A stretch of DNA of 53,597 nt from Ruminococcus flavefaciens (GTDB taxonomy: Bacteria > Bacillota > Clostridia > Oscillospirales > Ruminococcaceae). Below the pieces are notes generated by a model, which did no database searches, was not told where the DNA came from, and was given only the letters and a program-made list of their open reading frames with translations. How positions within the stretch are numbered: position 1 is the stretch's first letter; each line of letters opens with the position of its first letter. Positions 8,665-17,092 of this stretch are shown here, piece by piece. The stretch covers positions 19,041 to 72,637 of the forward strand of contig DBYI01000118.1 in NCBI GenBank assembly GCA_002310115.1, in the 5' to 3' direction. Both the position numbers and the translations under genes were made by a program.

Positions 8665-11600
8665 TTACCAGACAGAATAGCGATAAATTCTAAAAGTTCC
8701 GACATATGTGCTGTAATTTAGGCCTGTTGTACTTGTGTAATTCCTGTCTGCATACTGCGGATCATAAATATAATTTCCTGAAGCATCTACATCACGCACT
8801 TCTGTATTTCCTGGTTTATGAGACCACCTTCCATTACTATCCTTTCTGTACCAATGATAGTCAGTATATCCATTTCTGAGGTCTAAAACCAGGGCAATGT
8901 CATAACCCGAACCATATGCAGGATCAGAATATAACCAACTCCATGCTTCTAGATATTTATTGCTTACATAACCGATATCCTCACTAATTTTTTTAATATC
9001 TGCATTAAGTGCATTTATTAACTTTTCCCCATAAGTATTCCCTGGATGAAAATTAAAATCAACCCCACTGATAGTACCTGGATTAACAGCAACATATTGA
9101 TTGTTTCCCCATATAGAGTCACTTGCGTACATATTCAAAGCATAACAATAGCAATTTGCTTTTAGCTTTCTAAAGCCGTTCCACATAGGCGAAGAATAAA
9201 CAGGGTTATTATCAAAAGTTCCTGTAATAGTATAATTACGATTAAATTTAAAAGAGTTCCCGCTTGGATCGCTATACATAACAGGGTTGTTTTCACAATA
9301 TGCAAACAGATTATAACTTGCTGCCGATCCTTTGCATCCAAAGAATTGTGCATCATCAGCACATAAAAAGCGTCGAACTTCAGGATCGTAGTACCTTGAA
9401 CTAAGATTATAAAAGCCTGTTTCTTCATCATAAAAATAACTCCTATAACGAAAAGGATTAAGCTTCGCAGTTTCAATATTACCGCTTATAGACACTATAT
9501 TACCAAATGCGTCGTAGAAGTACTCACATACAGGAACGCCTTTACTGTCGAAAATACGTTCAATGTCTCCCTGAGCGTTTTTCTCGAAATAATATGCTTT
9601 ATCATCACACTCCATACCTATTACATTGTCACTATCATCATATATAAACCATATTGTATTATTTTGATTTTTAAGCTCTATAAGTTTATCTCCGTCATAA
9701 TTGTAGTACGTCGTGACTTCATTAACTGTTTTAGAAGTACGGAAACCGTTAATATCATACTTATAAGCAATATAGTTATCAAAGTATTTTATATTTGCAA
9801 GCTTATTATTTATTCCCCAACTAAGAGTCATTTTGTCGCGATACGACAACGGTCGGCCTGATTCATCATATGTTAAATATTGTCCGTTATACTCGGTCAA
9901 AAGGTCGTTCCAAGAACTATTACTATACCCATATGAAGAAATACTGATGGGTTCATTAAGAACTCCTTCTGTAAAGTTATATACAGCTACTGAAAGAATA
10001 TTTCCGTACTTGTCATAATTATATACATATGATTTTTCAGCTGCGCTGTTATTTTCACGTACCAGCCTGTTAAGATCATCATATTCATAAGATGATATGG
10101 TTTTATCATCGTCAAATACAGCAGAAATATTAGCACAGCTATTGTAACCATAATTAATTACTTTTCCGTCCTGATATGAAATAATTTCAGTACCATATTC
10201 AGAGTTTTGCCAGTCAGCAGATATGGTATTATTACCTGTGTTTATAGTTTGATTAAAATGTTCATAACCATCAAATACCGTATCAACACTACTGTTTCCA
10301 GTAATAAGTGCAGTTTCAGATTTATATAATCTGTTAAGGAAATCTCCTGAAATAACAGTATTCTGTGTTTTTTGAACTCCATTATCGTTATAAACAACAT
10401 TCTTTGAATTTTCGTTGCAAGAACAATCATAGCTAAATCCGTTATTAATGTCAACGAAGCTATAAACGCTTTCTTTGTCGTTAATATCGTAGTTGTATTC
10501 ATATATAGTATTATTAATACGATTGTACAAAGCTGTTGACGAACCATATTTATCATAGTTTATATCAAAGGCATCTTGCCCATTTATTTCGATCGTGACA
10601 ACACTTTCGTCTTTATCATAGCAATATTCAATATCTGATTTCTCTCCATGTACAATATACAGCATATTTTCTGAATAATCATTATTTAAGACTTCGTATC
10701 CGTTTACAAATAAACCTGTCAGATTTTTGTTTTCGTCATACGAATATTCATACCTGTTTCCATTATGAAAAACAGAACTGAGATTATCTCCATCATATGT
10801 AAATGTATTGACAATAGAATCATCAGGTGTCGCTGTAATCATGGCAGTACACCGATGTTCAGAGTCAAATAAACCATATAATCTTTTGTTGCCAATTGAA
10901 TTTAATCTCACGGAATCAGTTAACCAATTATATACCGATTCGCATTTTTCACCATTTTCATTTATAAAGCGGTGTACAATATCAAATTTGCCTGTTTTAA
11001 CTGTAATATTCTCACGGATTTTAAGTTCTGATCCGTCCTGTGGGTCAAGAGGATCGGAGTCAAAATTATCATATATTCCATCAAAATCGCTGTCGCATAG
11101 ATATGGATTTGTACATAAAAGCATCTCAGATAAATTAGTTACATTATCGCCATCAAAGTCTATATCAATATCAAAAGTCAATGGATCTGTGTAGAGAGTA
11201 AGAAGTTCATATCCGTCGTAAAATCCATCATTATCACTGTCACAATCGTTAAGGTCAGTTCCAAGCATTATCTCATAACCATCTGGAATTTCATCGCCGT
11301 CAGTGTCGATAACAACTTTCTTGATGTCGTCATATTCTTTTTTAAATGAATATATTATGCTCCTATACTCATTACCGAACTTATCTTCTTCTATTAACAT
11401 ATAATCGGCAGTGTCTTTAAATAAATCGATATCAAGATATATTGTATCCTCTGATATTTCTAGAGCTTTTACAAATTCTTCACCGTCATATCTTGCATAA
11501 ACAGTTTTTTTATTCGTCTTTTCTTCATCGCTGAATATGAATGTTATTTTCTGATTTTCGCTGTTATAAAAAGTTACAGGCTTAGATATCCTATCATTGT

Positions 11601-12234
11601 GGATATACTCAAGATCGTTCAGTATTTGTTTTATTTCATTTGTTGATTGGAGCGTTGCATGATCCCCTTCAATAACAATCTTTTTTGCTATTACTGCTCC
11701 GACAATTTCTGTATCACGGCAACTTACATATACTGTGCCATTAGGAGCATAAATAATACCATTGAACGAGAAACTTGAAGAATTAACTTTTATATCTCCG
11801 TTTTTGGAGTAAAGAATTGTATTTTTAGAGCTTGATATTGTTTCTGCATTTAAGCTTATGCTTTTCTCCGCAACGATTTCCTTATTAATAGAAATTGTTG
11901 ATAATCCTATGCTGCAATCTGAACTACTATACAATCCACTTGTAATATAACACAAATCTCCACAGGCACCAGATTGAGAAGTAACCTCAACTTCATCATC
12001 AAGTAAACTCATTATTCCTGAACTTAAATCAGGTATACATGATGTTTTGCAAATATTTTCATCGATTCTCAAATTACAGACATTTATTATGAGTTCATCA
12101 TTATTATTGAATAAATAATTTTCATGATTAGTATAATGAGCTGCATTAACATATCTTATATTCGAATAAGGCACTATATTTGATAAAACAATGGATGCCA
12201 CGAACATAGTAAGTTGTTTTTTTATTTTCTTCAT
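8665..12234 (-). CDS. Secreted YD/RHS-repeat protein with possible papain-like C-terminal domain
   Basis: The 1189-residue protein has a signal peptide (1-31) and a beta-rich region with repeated SKNGDIKV and IIYAPNGTVYV segments (about 115-190). Calcium-binding thrombospondin-3-like repeats (about 310-400, DTDGDEIPDGYE, DSDNDGFYDGYE) and many YD repeats (about 440-880) follow. The RHS-associated core is at about 895-992 (SSRYYDPEVRRFLCADD, NPVMYSDPSG). The final 197 residues (DNA 8668-9258) are a separate domain with NCYCYALN (Cys about 1028), DYHWYRK (His about 1127) and IYDP (Asp about 1158), an order that suggests a papain-fold cysteine peptidase. RHS proteins commonly deliver variable toxin tips; here Sec export is likely. 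AAGAGG precedes the ATG. No immunity-like gene follows. RHS identity is firm; the tip's activity is inference. Confidence 0.85.
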   Translation of the reverse strand: MKKIKKQLTMFVASIVLSNIVPYSNIRYVNAAHYTNHENYLFNNNDELIINVCNLRIDENICKTSCIPDLSSGIMSLLDDEVEVTSQSGACGDLCYITSGLYSSSDCSIGLSTISINKEIVAEKSISLNAETISSSKNTILYSKNGDIKVNSSSFSFNGIIYAPNGTVYVSCRDTEIVGAVIAKKIVIEGDHATLQSTNEIKQILNDLEYIHNDRISKPVTFYNSENQKITFIFSDEEKTNKKTVYARYDGEEFVKALEISEDTIYLDIDLFKDTADYMLIEEDKFGNEYRSIIYSFKKEYDDIKKVVIDTDGDEIPDGYEIMLGTDLNDCDSDNDGFYDGYELLTLYTDPLTFDIDIDFDGDNVTNLSEMLLCTNPYLCDSDFDGIYDNFDSDPLDPQDGSELKIRENITVKTGKFDIVHRFINENGEKCESVYNWLTDSVRLNSIGNKRLYGLFDSEHRCTAMITATPDDSIVNTFTYDGDNLSSVFHNGNRYEYSYDENKNLTGLFVNGYEVLNNDYSENMLYIVHGEKSDIEYCYDKDESVVTIEINGQDAFDINYDKYGSSTALYNRINNTIYEYNYDINDKESVYSFVDINNGFSYDCSCNENSKNVVYNDNGVQKTQNTVISGDFLNRLYKSETALITGNSSVDTVFDGYEHFNQTINTGNNTISADWQNSEYGTEIISYQDGKVINYGYNSCANISAVFDDDKTISSYEYDDLNRLVRENNSAAEKSYVYNYDKYGNILSVAVYNFTEGVLNEPISISSYGYSNSSWNDLLTEYNGQYLTYDESGRPLSYRDKMTLSWGINNKLANIKYFDNYIAYKYDINGFRTSKTVNEVTTYYNYDGDKLIELKNQNNTIWFIYDDSDNVIGMECDDKAYYFEKNAQGDIERIFDSKGVPVCEYFYDAFGNIVSISGNIETAKLNPFRYRSYFYDEETGFYNLSSRYYDPEVRRFLCADDAQFFGCKGSAASYNLFAYCENNPVMYSDPSGNSFKFNRNYTITGTFDNNPVYSSPMWNGFRKLKANCYCYALNMYASDSIWGNNQYVAVNPGTISGVDFNFHPGNTYGEKLINALNADIKKISEDIGYVSNKYLEAWSWLYSDPAYGSGYDIALVLDLRNGYTDYHWYRKDSNGRWSHKPGNTEVRDVDASGNYIYDPQYADRNYTSTTGLNYSTYVGTFRIYRYSVW

Positions 12235-12448
12235 TAAGTCCTCTTTCTAATTACATTTACAGAAACTAAAAATAGTATAGTTATAGTGTAGTAATAAGTG
12301 CAAATATAATTGGTGTGATTATCTATGATTAGTAGTCTGTTTCATAAAAAAACATACTAATATCATTTCTTATAAATAATTATTAAATCCGATTTATAAT
12401 ATATTGTTAAAGAGAGGGAAAATAAAGATAATATTTTTAACACTTTAT

Positions 12449-12477
12449 ATTATATCACTATTTATCTTTCATGTCAA
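12449..12477 (-). promoter_or_regulatory. Consensus promoter of the RHS gene
   Basis: Minus-strand TTGACA (12472-12477) and TATAAT (12449-12454) are 17 bases apart, a perfect sigma-A promoter. It implies an untranslated leader of about 205 bases before the ATG at 12234. The rest of the 430-base gap (12235-12666) shows no gene, only the hairpin at 12538-12582. Confidence 0.7.
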
Positions 12478-12537
12478 TATTTTGAAATCGGTTTACAATT
12501 TCATATAACCTAATATATAATACAAGCATTAATAAAA

Positions 12538-12582
12538 ATATCAGGGGAATAAATATATAAATAAATCATCTCCCCCTGATAT
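12538..12582. terminator. Bidirectional terminator
   Basis: ATATCAGGGGA (12538-12548) pairs with TCCCCCTGATAT (12571-12582) with one extra C. T-rich sequence follows on both strands. It would end minus-strand transcripts from the remnant at 12667. Confidence 0.65.
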
Positions 12583-12666
12583 TTTATTTTAAATCCCAAA
12601 GGATAATAAAAAAGAATCAGCTAATCTTATGCTTATATATTCATTCTTCAATCAAATTATGACTTA

Positions 12667-13146
12667 TCAATAAGCGCTGACATCCAGAAACTCCATAAGC
12701 GCTTCTTCAAACGCTTCAAAGTCGATAGTGTAACTTTCGCCGCCTGCAGGTCCCCATTCTCCGTTGTCAAACAAGTGTGAACATAAACTACTTATACCAC
12801 CATTTCTAGTCTTTAATATATTATAACTATCTTCTCTTGTTTCTCCTTCACTAGTTTTATATATTCTAGTTATTCTATATCCGTCTATTATAGTTAAATA
12901 ACGAAAATCCTCAGACCATGGCATAAGCATAGAGGAAAATTTATCCTTCACAATAGAGTCAAGTAAATCATTGTCATGTGTCTTAAACGAAGCAATTACT
13001 TACTTTTCGTCATTCGTAATATTATAATAATAAATAATTACCTGTGGCCTTGTTGTATTACAATTCTCATCAAAATAATCTGATAATGTCGTAATCGGAA
13101 TAGTATTCTCGGTAGTCCCGATATTTTTTTCGATGTCTGTTGCACA
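12667..13146 (-). pseudogene. Remnant of an unknown gene: N-terminus lost, in-frame stop
   Basis: One minus-strand frame reads from about 13146 to the stop at 12667, broken only by a TAA at 13000-13002. Before the stop it reads TDIEKNIGTTENTIPIT, then LSDYFDENCNTTRPQV. After the stop come VIASFKTHDNDLLDSIVKD and about 90 more residues ending FEEALMEFLDVSAY. The part after the stop could restart at a GTG (12951) to give 94 residues, but no ribosome site precedes it. The first part overlaps, in another frame, the 3' end of the truncated sigma gene. That is expected if one deletion removed the sigma 3' end and this gene's 5' end. I do not recognise the family. Confidence 0.6.
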
Positions 13147-13535
13147 TCATTATTAACGTGTTCCGTATCTACAGTAAGTTGCCGTTCCTTTTTGAAATAA
13201 TCTTCTTCAACAGAAATCTCATCATATATCATTTCAGAAGTTTCTTCTAATGAAATACATGTCTTTTTGGAATATTTCCGAAGATAATCTATTGCAATAT
13301 TTCTTCCAATCGTATAAAGCCATGTCTTAAATGAACTTTTTTCTCTGAATTTAGGCTTCTTAGTGCCAAGCAGCACAAAAGTATCTTCTGCCAGTTCTTC
13401 CGCCATCTGAATATTACCAACTATACTTGTTAAGTATAGTATCAGTCCATCACTGTATTCTATTATTATCTCATCTAATCCGTGTACATCACCATTATCA
13501 CGAAAACGTCGGTAGCTACTTGCACCATTATCCAT
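13038..13535 (-). pseudogene. Sigma-70 family factor, truncated after region 2
   Basis: The start is the ATG at 13535 (MDNGASSYRRF), seven bases after AAGGAG; the ATG six bases earlier is too close to it. Residues 1-120 contain a sigma region 2 (GNIQMAEELAEDTFVLL, SSFKTWLYTIGRNIAIDYLR) and align throughout with the paralogue at 36307. After KKERQL the similarity ends. No region 4 follows, and the last 45 or so codons run out of frame through the neighbouring gene remnant. ECF-like factors need region 4 to bind the -35 element, so this copy should not work as a normal sigma factor. A deletion scar lies at about 13145-13180. Confidence 0.8.
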
Positions 13536-13765
13536 ATACATACTCCTTTCCTAAAGTATTATCTAGCGCTTTCATTTATTAGACGATATCAAGAGAAAAA
13601 ACTACGCGCTTTTACACTAATTTATGAGTTTTAGCAATTAAAGTGACATTTTATTATAATTGTATTCCCATATATTACAAGTATTATGCCTTGAAATAAA
13701 TCAAACCTATCATATCAATATATCTATATCAGAACATAAGAACTATTTCGAGATTCATCGAAAAA

Positions 13766-13805
13766 AACACTTCATATGTCCGTTTTACAAGCCACATGAA
13801 GTGTT
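13766..13805 (-). terminator. Terminator of the zinc-ribbon protein gene
   Basis: AACACTTCAT (13766-13775) pairs with ATGAAGTGTT (13796-13805) and runs into seven T on the minus strand. The remaining gap up to the sigma start is AT-rich with no gene. Confidence 0.75.
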
Positions 13806-13863
13806 AATATTTGTTTAATTATTATTTTATTCTACAATCGGCGCATTGTCACAAGATTCAAAT

Positions 13864-15087
13864 TCATTTATTATTAATCCTGTTTACTTTAACTTCTTTA
13901 TCTATGTAGCTTGAGATGCCAGCTATACTATATTTTTTTTCACATCTTAGTCCGCCGATAAATTTTCTTGATACTATCAAATAAACTATACCAGACGCAC
14001 CAAAAACAAAAATAGTTGGGAAAAACAAAGTGAAAAGAGTGGTTATTAATAAATTAATCTCAATAGACGAATCATCTTCTTTTAAATAGAAATAAGAAAG
14101 AATAAAAGCCAAAACTTCAAGAATAATAAAAGAACTCCAGAACAATAATTTGCTTTTGTAATTAAATGGTATATCAGGTGAAGCAAACTCTCCTGTCTGA
14201 CCATTCATAGCAAATGTGTATTCTTTCCCTTTATATTCAACATTCATAAACCATATTGGAACAAGATAATATGTCAGTTTTCTCTTACTAATTTCGCAGC
14301 TTTCTTTCGCAACATCTGGTATAAAATCTACTTCAACAAGTGCTGCAGCTCTCAATGAGCATACATTTTTTATCTCTCTATCAGCTGATTCCATAGCGTG
14401 TTCGGCACCAATAGAGTATCTACTAGCATAAAAGCCGGTAAGACATGATTCAGTAAAATCTTCAGCTTTATCATACTTGAAAGGAGCAACAGAATAAAAA
14501 ATATCCTTTTTAATATCAGTTCCGAGAGTCGGGAAATCTATTATCTCATATTTTACTTTGTAGGAAGGATTAACAATTGCGTCACAGTCACAACTATATA
14601 GCCATATCGGTATATAACAGCCAACAATGTTATCTTTAACTGATGCTTCTCTGAACTCTTTTGGAGCGTATACAGCACTTGCTATACTTGATCTGTATTT
14701 TTCAGCAAATTCTTCAGGTTTTATTTTGAAAGGTATTACCTTATCAGGACGCAAATCACCAGCAAAATGTGATGAGATAACTACTTCATGATTACAAAAT
14801 GGACATTTTGCTGTAGCAGTAGTGTTTTTTGTTAATATATTGCCGCCGCATGATGAACAGGTGTACTCAGCAAGTTGGTCAAGCATATCAGGTTCCCATA
14901 CATACTTTGTTCTTTCCACCCAGTCGAAATCATCAGGCTTCTTATCCGTTACTTCTTTAAAATGTGAACGTATATATGCAAAGTTATATTCTCCTGAACA
15001 AAAATCGCATATCATAGAGTTTTTATTAATATCAAAACGTAATGATGCCCCACAGGAAGGACATTTGTATTCTGAAGTATCCTCCAT
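13864..15087 (-). CDS. Zinc-ribbon protein with C-terminal membrane segments
   Basis: From the ATG at 15087 the protein has 407 residues; an in-frame ATG five codons upstream has no better ribosome site. Two Cys4 zinc ribbons are clear: CPSCGASL with CDFC near residues 10-35, and CSSCGG with CPFC near residues 77-97. A roughly 200-residue soluble region follows (IPIWLYSCDCDAIV, LVPIWFMNVEYKGKEY). Two hydrophobic helices follow near residues 315-375, then a short basic tail. This architecture occurs in Firmicute TFIIB-type zinc-ribbon proteins of unknown role, so I assign no activity. It stands alone between its terminator at 13766 and the mobile-element relics. Confidence 0.7.
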   Translation of the reverse strand: MEDTSEYKCPSCGASLRFDINKNSMICDFCSGEYNFAYIRSHFKEVTDKKPDDFDWVERTKYVWEPDMLDQLAEYTCSSCGGNILTKNTTATAKCPFCNHEVVISSHFAGDLRPDKVIPFKIKPEEFAEKYRSSIASAVYAPKEFREASVKDNIVGCYIPIWLYSCDCDAIVNPSYKVKYEIIDFPTLGTDIKKDIFYSVAPFKYDKAEDFTESCLTGFYASRYSIGAEHAMESADREIKNVCSLRAAALVEVDFIPDVAKESCEISKRKLTYYLVPIWFMNVEYKGKEYTFAMNGQTGEFASPDIPFNYKSKLLFWSSFIILEVLAFILSYFYLKEDDSSIEINLLITTLFTLFFPTIFVFGASGIVYLIVSRKFIGGLRCEKKYSIAGISSYIDKEVKVNRINNK

Positions 15088-15180
15088 AAACTTCACCACC
15101 ATTTAAAGGAATTTTTCATAAGAATTATATCATAAAACATTCAAATTTGCAATAGCCATAGATTTTCTGTTATAAAATAA

Positions 15181-15254
15181 TAGTCGAGTTAGACCTACAC
15201 CTTAAATGTAAGCCCCTCACAGAACCGGACGTGCAGTTTTCTCGCATCCGGCTC
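15181..15254 (-). mobile_element. Group II intron 3' remnant (domains V and VI)
   Basis: On the minus strand, bases 15254-15222 form a 33-base hairpin that starts GAGCCGGATGCGAG and ends CACGTCCGGTTC. It has the GAGCC...GGTTC frame and AGC triad of group II intron domain V. A second stem resembling domain VI follows and ends in CTAACTCGAC at about 15183. Nothing resembling a reverse transcriptase remains upstream within the window, so only the 3' end of the ribozyme survives. The domain V call is firm; the exact intron end is approximate. Confidence 0.7.
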
Positions 15255-15264
15255 TTCATAATAA

Positions 15265-15430
15265 ATTTCACACCTTAATCTAACAAACTGACATATATTC
15301 TTGGAAGTGCGAGAGCATAACAATATAGCAGCGAGTGAATCACCAGACTTAACATTTTTCTTAACACCTTCAGCGTCTACAATAAAGTTTTCAGGTGCCT
15401 CAGCCAGTCCATTAGTATAAATGAAACCAA
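15265..15430 (-). other. Open coding-like fragment inside the mobile-element cluster
   Basis: Between the intron remnant and the IS4-type fragment, one minus-strand frame reads EFGFIYTNGLAEAPENFIVD and then AEGVKKNVKSGDSLAAILL. It has the composition of real protein but no start and no family that I recognise. It is probably cargo or a piece of another element. Confidence 0.35.
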
Positions 15431-15435
15431 ATTCA

Positions 15436-15680
15436 AAGATAGCTTTTACATACCTTTAAGAAAATCTCAATACTCCAACGTTTACTGAAAGAAGATATCT
15501 TGAACGGCCACGACGCTTTTTGTTTGATTTGTAAATGTCGCAGATTGACATCATTTTTTTGTGGTATTCGTATAATACTTTTGGGGGATTCTTTATCATT
15601 GCAATGACATCATAACCAATATTTCTGATTTTACATATAGAATCATGTGAAGAAAACCAGCTGTAAAACATAACACAGCT
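15436..15680 (-). pseudogene. IS4-type DDE transposase, internal and C-terminal fragment
   Basis: The minus strand reads SWFSSHDSICKIRNIGYDVI, then MIKNPPKVLYEYHKKM, KKRRGRSRYLLSV, and after a frameshift and missing segment WSIEIFLKVCKSYL. These match successive blocks of IS4-family transposases, including the region around the second catalytic aspartate and the one before the catalytic glutamate. The fragment joins the IS21-type remnant at about 15675-15680. It is inactive. Confidence 0.7.
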
Positions 15681-16200
15681 CGCTTCCTACGATTTCATAA
15701 AGCAACGTCAGAACATCGTTATTATAGGCAATCCGGGAAGCGGAAAGACGTATCTTTCGATAGCATTGGGATTGAACACCTGTGAAGCCGGATACAAAGT
15801 GAAATTTTACACAGCAGTCAACCTTGCATTCGAGCTTGCAGAAGCTGTTCAGATGAACAGGCTTTCCAAGCTTGAAAAGAGTCTTATCAAGATTGACCTG
15901 CTGATAATCGACGTGTTCAGCTACCTGACTTTCAACAGATATCAGTCGGAAATACTTTTTCAAATCATATCAGAACGTTCCGAGAGAACCAGCGTGATAA
16001 TAATCACAAATCTTGAATTTTCGGAATGGACGCAGCTTTTTGAAAACGAGATGATGCTTGCTGCACTCATGGACAGAGTCACTTTCAGATCCTTTGTTTT
16101 GAATATGAACTGCAGCTCATCTTACCGCATCGACTCGATCATGAATAATGATTATTGGCTCATAATTTTATTATCAAAACTGGCTCACTTTTTTTATTAG
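15675..16200 (+). pseudogene. istB: IS21-type IstB ATPase remnant
   Basis: The plus strand encodes an IstB-like protein without its N-terminus. It reads QLASYDFIKQRQNIVIIG, then a Walker A motif GNPGSGKT, Walker B LLIIDVFSYL, and ITNLEFSEWTQLF. It ends near SSSYRIDSIMN, after which the frame runs into the element's end sequence. IstB helps the IS21 transposase with target selection. No istA is present. The 5' part was replaced by the IS4-type fragment, so the gene is dead. Confidence 0.8.
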
Positions 16201-16212
16201 CGCTGTGGCTCA
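16156..16212 (+). repeat. Three TGGCTCA repeats at an IS21-type end
   Basis: TGGCTCA occurs at 16156, 16181 and 16206, exactly 25 bases apart, followed by TTTTTAATTGACAAAGG. Multiple terminal repeats of this kind are transposase-binding sites of IS21-family ends. Confidence 0.65.
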
Positions 16213-16248
16213 GTTTTTAATTGACAAAGGCACGAATACCGAAAAGCT

Positions 16249-16371
16249 TTAGATTTTAACTGCATTGGATGATTTAAGTGCAGATGAAACATCAAATCTT
16301 TTCATAAATTCTTTAATACTTTCTGAAATATGCTTGTTTTCTTCTGCTTTATGTATTATTATTTTAGGCAT
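16249..16371 (-). pseudogene. IS4-type transposase, N-terminal fragment
   Basis: An ATG at 16371 opens a 40-codon frame reading MPKIIIHKAEENKHISESI and KEFMKRFDVSSALKSSNAVK. This matches the N-terminus of the same IS4-type family whose later part lies at 15436-15680. The IS21-type remnant sits between the two pieces, which suggests that it was inserted into an IS4-type copy before both decayed. Confidence 0.55.
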
Positions 16372-16459
16372 CAATTCTATTATTCTTCCTTTTAAAATAC
16401 TATACATTAATGCTTTTTATATAATCTTATTTTACTTACATTAATAATATATATTTAAC

Positions 16460-16481
16460 TTATCAATTCTAAAATTGATAA
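16460..16481. promoter_or_regulatory. Inverted repeat upstream of the metal operon
   Basis: TTATCAATT (16460-16468) and AATTGATAA (16473-16481) form a hyphenated palindrome about 45 bases before the -35 box at 16526. The half-site resembles the TTATCA half of the Fur box at 16568, so it may be a second operator. Confidence 0.35.
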
Positions 16482-16525
16482 CTATTCTCAATTATGAAAA
16501 ATTAGTGAAAAATACTTTTGTTATA

Positions 16526-16553
16526 TTGACATTCTATAATAGTATGATATAAT
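16526..16553 (+). promoter_or_regulatory. Consensus promoter of the metal-binding protein operon
   Basis: TTGACA (16526-16531) and TATAAT (16548-16553) are 16 bases apart. Transcription would start near 16560, immediately before the Fur-type box. Confidence 0.7.
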
Positions 16554-16567
16554 TATCAGGGTTAATT

Positions 16568-16582
16568 TGATAATGATTATCA
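16568..16582. promoter_or_regulatory. Fur-family operator, perfect 7-1-7 palindrome
   Basis: TGATAATGATTATCA is an exact match to the 7-1-7 Fur box of Bacillus (TGATAATNATTATCA). It lies just downstream of the -10 box, where a bound repressor would block transcription. Fur-family members for iron, zinc or manganese use closely related boxes, so the metal sensed is not certain. Confidence 0.75.
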
Positions 16583-16689
16583 ATTTTATAGTATAAACAG
16601 ATATTAATATTAAATTGAATGTACTTTAAATATTTAGATACTAGCTTTCTTTTTCGGTTCAATGAATAGTTTATTATGGAGGAAATATA

Positions 16690-16989
16690 TTGAAGAGAGT
16701 AACAAACAAAATTATTTCTATTATTGTTGCGCTTACAGTGATAATCGTTCTTTTAAACTCGGCCTTATTTATAATTAAACATATCAATCATCAGTGTACG
16801 GATTATAACTGTCCTATTTGTAATGAGCTAGCAAACTGTAAGAATATTATATTGAATATCAGCAGCTCTAGTGCTATAAGAAGTTATCAAATAGCATTAG
16901 CTATAGTATATATAACATATTTCGTATGTACTGTACATGATACACAAAATAATACTCTTATCGCACTGAAAGTAGAACTAATGAATTAG
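16690..16989 (+). CDS. Small membrane-anchored Cys/His protein of the metal operon
   Basis: The protein has 99 residues and starts with TTG, chosen because GGAGG (16678-16682) lies seven bases upstream. An N-terminal hydrophobic segment (about 8-30) is followed by HQCTDYNCPICNELANC, a dense set of one His and four Cys that could bind a metal. A second hydrophobic stretch is near residues 67-82. Short proteins of this kind are familiar beside zinc transporter genes in Clostridia, but I know of no defined function. The Fur-type box upstream and the metal-binding lipoprotein 100 bases downstream support a role in metal homeostasis. That role is inference. Confidence 0.6.
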   Translation: MKRVTNKIISIIVALTVIIVLLNSALFIIKHINHQCTDYNCPICNELANCKNIILNISSSSAIRSYQIALAIVYITYFVCTVHDTQNNTLIALKVELMN

Positions 16990-17092
16990 ATATCAATTAC
17001 ATATTAAATCATTAATACGTTTTACAATGAATATATTTTTGGTTCATTAGGCGAAATTATGAAATAATATTACAATTTTGGAGGTTAAATGT

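Noticed and set aside
10808..11194. Plus-strand frame of 128 codons
   Set aside because: It lies wholly within the RHS gene on the opposite strand, with no family features.
12667..12951. 94-codon frame as an immunity gene for the RHS protein
   Set aside because: It lies upstream rather than downstream of the RHS gene, lacks a ribosome site, and continues a longer broken gene.
15643..15963. Minus-strand frame of 106 codons
   Set aside because: It is antisense to the istB remnant, whose Walker motifs show the true frame.
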